From Desulfovibrio subterraneus (GTDB lineage: Bacteria > Desulfobacterota > Desulfovibrionia > Desulfovibrionales > Desulfovibrionaceae), in assembly GCF_013340285.1 (NCBI RefSeq), contig NZ_BLVO01000016.1:1-64000 (forward strand): DNA of 64,000 nucleotides, read 5' to 3'. The translations under genes and the position numbers were made by a program. How positions within the stretch are numbered: the stretch's first letter is position 1; every line of letters begins with the position of its first letter. Under the pieces are notes generated by a model. That model ran no database searches, had not been told where the DNA came from, and saw only the letters and a program-made list of their open reading frames with translations. Of the stretch, positions 59,544-64,000 are shown piece by piece.

Positions 59544-62318
59544 ATGATGAACGGCACTGACACGAGCAAGGGCGACAGGGAGCAGGAAGCGGAGATACTA
59601 CGGGCCGATCTGCATGTGCACTCCAGATTCTCGACCAGACCATCGGAGTGGATTCTGCAGAAGATCGGCTGCGCAGAAAGCTACACAGATCCCGTGGCCC
59701 TGTACCACACCGCCAGACGGCAGGGCATGGACCTTGTCACCATTACCGACCACAACACCATAGAAGGCGCGCTGCAGATAGCGCACCTGCCCGGCACCTT
59801 CATATCCGAGGAAGTCACTGCCTATTTTCCGGAAGACCGCTGCAAGCTGCATGTGCTGTGCTACGACATTACCGAAGCCCAGCATGAGGAGGTGCAGCGT
59901 CTGCGCACCAACGTGTACGAGCTGGTGGATTACTTTCTTCAGCAGAATATTCCGCATGCCATGGCCCACGCCATGTATTCCCTGAACGGCAAGCTCTCGC
60001 AGCAGCACCTTGAACGGCTCATTCTGCTGTTCCGAACCTTCGAACTCAACGGCGCGCGCAACGAGGTGCTGAACAACACCCTGTGCGAGATTCTCTTTTC
60101 GCTGGATGAAGTCCGCGTGGAACACATGGTCAACGACCACAACATCATGCCCCGGATGCACGAGCCGTGGCGTAAGTGCCTTATCGGCGGCTCGGATGAT
60201 CATTCCTCGCTGAACATTGCCCGCACCCACACCCTTGTGCGCGACATGGCCACCGGCACCGCAGGGCGGGAGCGTATCCGCGATTTTCTGCGCGGCATCG
60301 CGGATGGCCGCTCAGAGGCCATCGGCAAGGCAGCGCAGCCGGAGACCATGGCCCACAACCTCTATTCCATCGCCTACCAGTTCTATAAGAACAAGTTTGC
60401 CCTGAACCGCCATGTGAACCGCGATCTGCTGCTGCGCTTTGCCGACCGCGCCCTGACCTCGTCGCCGGAGCCGGAAGGGGGCCTGCTGACCCGTCTGCAC
60501 AGCCTTATCGGGTTCAAACGCGCCAAGCATATGTTTGCCAAACCGCCCCGCAGTGTGCAGGGACTGCTGCAGAAGGAGGCAGAAGAGATCATCTGGAATG
60601 ATGGTGAGCTGCGCAACCTCATCAACACCATGGAGAACAGCGGGTTGGCTTCCGAGCAGGCATGGTTCCGGTTTGTGAACCACGCTTCGGAAACGGTCAT
60701 GCGCAATCTGGCCGATTCGCTCATGGGCCATGCCCTGGGTGCAAATCTGTTCAGCGTCTTCAATACCATCGGCTCGGCAGGGTCACTCTATGCCATGCTG
60801 GCACCATATTTCGTGGCCTACACCCTGTTCACCAAGGACCGCACCTTCTGCGCCGAGAGCAGAGACCATTTCATAGAGCGCAGCCATGAACGGCAGCGCC
60901 TGCATATCGGTCACTTTACGGACACCTATCATGACGTTAACGGTGTGGCGCGTACCCTGCAAATGCAGCTGGACATAGCGCACAAGGTGGGCAAGCGGCT
61001 CAAGGTCATCACCTGCGGGCCATCTTCCGTAACGGATAACCGCCCCGGTGTGGTCAACTTCGAGCCGATAGGGACCTTCACCATGCCGGAATATTCCGAA
61101 CTGGCGCTGTATTACCCGCCGGTGCTGCGCATGCTGCAATATGCCTACGACCAGAACTTCACACACATCCATTCCGCCACACCCGGCCCTATAGGTCTGG
61201 TGGCGCTGGCGGTTTCGCGCATTCTGCAGATTCCCATTCATGGCACCTATCACACGGCCTTTCCGCAGTATGTAAGCATGCTCACGGACGACGCCGCGCT
61301 GGAAGAAGCCATGTGGCGCTACATGATCTGGTATTACAACCAGATGGACAGGGTCTATGTGCCTTCGCACGCAACGGGCGAAGAGCTTATCGCCAAGGGG
61401 TTGCCGCGCGAGAAGGTGGTGTTCTACCAGCGGGGCATTGATACGGAGCAGTTTCACCCCCGTTACCGCAACGGCTTCTTCAAGCGCTATGCGGCGCAGA
61501 CCGGTGATGCCGGTGGCGCCGGTGCTACCGCTGATGCTGCCGGAGCCGCGTCCAGCGGACGGCCTGACGATCGGGTGGCCGATCGGGCCAAATCAGCCAC
61601 CGGTCATGTCTCCAGCGATGTCACATATGAAACGCAGGAATCCGGCTCCACGGTTTCCGCAACCTCCGGCATCTCCGGCGATGCAGCAGTGAACAGCGCT
61701 CATGAGGGAAGCGCAGGAGCGGCAGCGGGCATATCTGCGGGAGCAACTGCGGGAAAGGCCGCAGGCGAAGGGCAGAGCATCCGGAACGACCTGAAATTTG
61801 TGTACGTGGGTCGCATCTCGCGAGAGAAAAACATCCATGTACTGACAGAAGCCTTCCGGCTGATGGCCCACAGGCAGCAGGGTATCCGGCTTGTCGTGGT
61901 GGGAGATGGCCCCTATCGGGAAGAGATGGAGCTGGACCTGAAGAACCTGCCCGTTACCTTCACCGGCTACCTCACGGGCGAGGATCTGGCGGCGGCGTAT
62001 GCCTCGTCGGACGTGTTTGTGTTTCCTTCCGGTACCGATACCTTCGGCAACGTGGTGCTGGAGGCGCAGGCTTCCGGCCTGCCGGTGATTGTCACGGATA
62101 TGGGCGGCCCCAAAGAAAACCTTATTCCCGGCAAGACCGGCTTTATCGTGCCGGAGGGTGACCCCGTGGCATTGGCCGATGCCATGCTGCAGTTTGCGGA
62201 TGCCCCGGAAATGCTGGATGAGATGCGCAAGGCCGCCCGCGTGTATACCGAGAGCCGCAGCTTTGAAGCCTGCTTCATGCACCAGTGGGAGATGTATCGC
62301 GAAAAGCGGGTGGCGTAG
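59544..62318 (+). CDS. PHP-domain/family 4 glycosyltransferase fusion
   Basis: About 924 residues from ATG 59544 (GGAGGAGGG upstream). Residues about 20-240 form a PHP metal-dependent phosphoesterase domain (ADLHVHSRFST, TITDHNTIEGAL, GGSDDHSSLN). A central linking region is followed, from about 455, by a GT-B glycosyltransferase: HIGHFTDTYHDVNGVARTL, VYVPSHATGEELIAKGLP, KFVYVGRISREKNIHVL and FPSGTDTFGNVVLEAQASGL. Inside the transferase, about residues 655-750, lies an Ala/Gly/Ser-rich insert with no family similarity. PHP-GT4 fusions are known but substrates are not established; phosphatidylinositol-type glycolipids are a possibility for the GT part. Confidence 0.88.
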   Translation: MMNGTDTSKGDREQEAEILRADLHVHSRFSTRPSEWILQKIGCAESYTDPVALYHTARRQGMDLVTITDHNTIEGALQIAHLPGTFISEEVTAYFPEDRCKLHVLCYDITEAQHEEVQRLRTNVYELVDYFLQQNIPHAMAHAMYSLNGKLSQQHLERLILLFRTFELNGARNEVLNNTLCEILFSLDEVRVEHMVNDHNIMPRMHEPWRKCLIGGSDDHSSLNIARTHTLVRDMATGTAGRERIRDFLRGIADGRSEAIGKAAQPETMAHNLYSIAYQFYKNKFALNRHVNRDLLLRFADRALTSSPEPEGGLLTRLHSLIGFKRAKHMFAKPPRSVQGLLQKEAEEIIWNDGELRNLINTMENSGLASEQAWFRFVNHASETVMRNLADSLMGHALGANLFSVFNTIGSAGSLYAMLAPYFVAYTLFTKDRTFCAESRDHFIERSHERQRLHIGHFTDTYHDVNGVARTLQMQLDIAHKVGKRLKVITCGPSSVTDNRPGVVNFEPIGTFTMPEYSELALYYPPVLRMLQYAYDQNFTHIHSATPGPIGLVALAVSRILQIPIHGTYHTAFPQYVSMLTDDAALEEAMWRYMIWYYNQMDRVYVPSHATGEELIAKGLPREKVVFYQRGIDTEQFHPRYRNGFFKRYAAQTGDAGGAGATADAAGAASSGRPDDRVADRAKSATGHVSSDVTYETQESGSTVSATSGISGDAAVNSAHEGSAGAAAGISAGATAGKAAGEGQSIRNDLKFVYVGRISREKNIHVLTEAFRLMAHRQQGIRLVVVGDGPYREEMELDLKNLPVTFTGYLTGEDLAAAYASSDVFVFPSGTDTFGNVVLEAQASGLPVIVTDMGGPKENLIPGKTGFIVPEGDPVALADAMLQFADAPEMLDEMRKAARVYTESRSFEACFMHQWEMYREKRVA

Positions 62319-62393
62319 CTGCCCTGATTGTATTTACGGAATCTATTCACGGGAGGGGCGCAAATTTCGCCGTGCACATGCCCCGACCGTAAT

Positions 62394-62430
62394 CGCCCCC
62401 GCCGGAATGGGCATCCGGCGGGGGCGGTGT
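62394..62430 (+). terminator. terminator after the PHP-GT gene
   Basis: A perfect 13-bp stem, CGCCCCCGCCGGA (62394-62406) with TCCGGCGGGGGCG (62414-62426), followed by a T-rich stretch. Confidence 0.75.
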
Positions 62431-62550
62431 TGTTTGCATGGCAGCTGGTATGGACAGGAGGAAACAGTTGCAGGTCCCAAAGGGTTTTCGTCCGAGGCGC
62501 TTGAACATCCGTATTCAGGACACGCCCTCAGGTGGAGTAGACAGATCATA

Positions 62551-62586
62551 AAAAAGCCGGAGGCGTTTCCGCCCCCGGCTCTCTTT
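62551..62586. terminator. bidirectional terminator before asnS stop
   Basis: AGCCGGAGGCG (62555-62565), TTTC, CGCCCCCGGCT (62570-62580), one mismatch in the stem, flanked by A-run and T-run, so usable on both strands. It terminates the minus-strand asnS gene. Confidence 0.85.
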
Positions 62587-62605
62587 TTCTTATGGCAATC
62601 CGGCC

Positions 62606-63991
62606 CTAGAACTCGATGTTGTTGGGCGTTCTGGGGAAGGGGATAACGTCGCGGATGTTGGTGATGCCGGTCAGCATCATCAGCAGGCGCTCAAAGCCCA
62701 TGCCGAAACCGGCGTGGGGCACGGTGCCGAAGCGGCGGGTATCCAGATACCACCAGTAATCTTCGGTGTTCTGGCCCATCTCGCGGATGCGGCTTTCCAG
62801 CACGTCCAGACGCTCTTCACGCTGCGAACCGCCGATAAGCTCGCCGATGCGGGGTACCAGCACGTCCATGGCGGCAACGGTTTTGCCGTCTTCGTTAAGG
62901 CGCATGTAGAACGCTTTGATTTCCTTGGGGTAGTCGCGCACGATAACAGGCTTGCGGAAGTGTTCTTCCGCCAGATACCGCTCATGCTCGGTCTGCAGGT
63001 CGCAGCCCCAGGTTACGGGGTATTCCCAATCCTTCTTGGCGGCGAGCAGAATGTCTATGGCCTCGGTATACGTCACGCGGGCAAAGGGCTCCTTCACCAG
63101 CGTTTCAAGGCGGCCCATCAGTTCCTTGTCCACAAAGCTGGCAAACAGGTTCAGGTCGTCCGCGCAGTGTTCCATCACGTGCTTTACCACGTACTTGGTC
63201 ATTTCTTCGCCAAGGTCCATGTCGTCATGGATGTCTGCAAAGGCCACTTCAGGCTCGATCATCCAGAATTCGGCAGCGTGGCGGGGGGTATTGGAATTCT
63301 CGGCGCGGAAGGTGGGGCCGAAGGTGTATACCTTGCCCAGACCCATGGCGAGCAGTTCCGCTTCCAGCTGGCCGGAAACGGTGAGGTTGCTCTCGCGGCC
63401 GAAGAAGTCGTTCTCGAAAAAATCGCCGCTTTCGGGCTTCTGTGCGCCCTCCACGGGCAGGGTGGTCACGCGGAACATCTCGCCTGCGCCTTCGCAGTCG
63501 GAACCGGTGAGAATGGGGGTGTGTACGTAGAAGAAGCCGCGCTCACGGTAGAAGGTGTGTATGGCATACGCGGCTTCGGAGCGGATGCGGAAAGCTGCGC
63601 CGTACTTGTTGGTACGGGGGCGCAGGTGGGCTATGGTGCGCAGAAACTCGTCGGAATGACGCTTTTTCTGCAGCGGAAAGGTCTCGGCATCTGCCACGCC
63701 GAGCAGCTTCAGTTCGGTACAGCGGATTTCCCACTTCTGGCCCTTGCCGGGAGATTCCACCAGCTCGCCGAGAATCTCGACGGATGCGCCGGTGTTCACG
63801 TCCTTGATGACGGGGTAGGTGGGGACTGTTTCATCCACGATGACCTGAATGTTGTTCAGGCAGGAACCGTCGTTCAGTTCAAGAAACGAAAAGCCCTTGG
63901 AGTCGCGGCGGGTGCGCACCCAGCCGCATACCTTCAGTTCCGCCGCCGGGCTCTGAGCATTGAGCGCATCAACTACCTGCGTTCTACGCAT
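62606..63991 (-). CDS. asnS: asparaginyl-tRNA synthetase
   Basis: 461 residues of class IIb. An N-terminal OB-fold ([20 protein letters not shown]) is followed by the catalytic core with motif 2 in [20 protein letters not shown] and motif 3 in [17 protein letters not shown], and it ends NNIEF. Charges tRNA-Asn with asparagine in the cytoplasm. Complete gene; the ATG at 63991 lies 9 bp inside the window edge. Confidence 0.96.
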   Translation of the reverse strand: MRRTQVVDALNAQSPAAELKVCGWVRTRRDSKGFSFLELNDGSCLNNIQVIVDETVPTYPVIKDVNTGASVEILGELVESPGKGQKWEIRCTELKLLGVADAETFPLQKKRHSDEFLRTIAHLRPRTNKYGAAFRIRSEAAYAIHTFYRERGFFYVHTPILTGSDCEGAGEMFRVTTLPVEGAQKPESGDFFENDFFGRESNLTVSGQLEAELLAMGLGKVYTFGPTFRAENSNTPRHAAEFWMIEPEVAFADIHDDMDLGEEMTKYVVKHVMEHCADDLNLFASFVDKELMGRLETLVKEPFARVTYTEAIDILLAAKKDWEYPVTWGCDLQTEHERYLAEEHFRKPVIVRDYPKEIKAFYMRLNEDGKTVAAMDVLVPRIGELIGGSQREERLDVLESRIREMGQNTEDYWWYLDTRRFGTVPHAGFGMGFERLLMMLTGITNIRDVIPFPRTPNNIEF

Positions 63992-64000
63992 ACACTATCT

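Overview
The window looks like a chromosomal segment of a sulfate-reducing member of the Desulfovibrionales. Three things point there: a FlxABCD-type oxidoreductase next to heterodisulfide-reductase subunits, the electron-bifurcating NfnAB pair, and a fumarate reductase/fumarase/malic enzyme locus, all in a GC-rich background with Desulfovibrio-like small conserved proteins. The genus is an inference. I see no rRNA, tRNA or CRISPR array.

Layout. (1) 1-3.76 kb is an AT-rich island: the tail of an unidentified gene, a large P-loop (STAND-like) ATPase, and a convergent, overlapping, degenerate serine hydroxymethyltransferase-like gene. (2) 4.1-17.8 kb is housekeeping: malate synthase G behind a GntR-type operator, a CgeB-like glycosyltransferase, an AraC/O6-methylguanine methyltransferase fusion, MarR, a DEAD-box helicase, a DsrE-like protein, a HEAT-repeat protein, a PAP2 phosphatase, a ClC transporter and UbiE/MenG. 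(3) 17.8-27 kb holds a nucleotide-sugar dehydrogenase, futalosine hydrolase and polyprenyl synthase (menaquinone, with UbiE), an HDOD-GGDEF protein and PurL. (4) 27.1-32.3 kb is a second AT-rich island. It has a DUF4268-type nuclease-like gene and a row of orphan Rhs C-terminal tips, each starting with the same 152-bp Rhs core segment and followed by a hairpin and small membrane-anchored ORFs (toxin/immunity cassettes without a full-length rhs), then a lipoprotein. (5) 32.4-38.6 kb holds DsbA, a LytTR/LytS-type two-component pair, bacteriohemerythrin, exonuclease III, a small duplicated Cys/His-tailed peptide gene and a Phd/ParE-type toxin-antitoxin pair.

(6) 38.8-56.8 kb is a long minus-strand block for energy metabolism. 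In transcription order it holds fumarate reductase (CAB), class I fumarase (two subunits), malic enzyme and a DASS-type anion transporter; then NfnAB; then an HdrD-like protein, HdrA, an MvhD-like subunit (FlxD), FlxC, FlxB and FlxA. The HdrD-like gene and hdrA each contain one in-frame TGA at a conserved cysteine position. Each TGA is followed at the right distance by a hairpin with a GGT-containing apical loop. I read both as selenocysteine-containing proteins, so naive ORF calling splits each in two. Together the block suggests NADH/ferredoxin/thiol-disulfide electron bifurcation linked to C4-dicarboxylate metabolism.

(7) 57.2-64 kb holds a family 2 glycosyltransferase, a GntR/FCD regulator, a PHP-glycosyltransferase fusion with a low-complexity insert, and asparaginyl-tRNA synthetase.

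The most notable observations are the two selenoprotein reading-throughs in one Flx-Hdr operon, the orphan Rhs tip array whose core repeats differ only by synonymous changes, the ATPase plus degenerate SHMT pair, and the small duplicated peptide at 37.5 kb.
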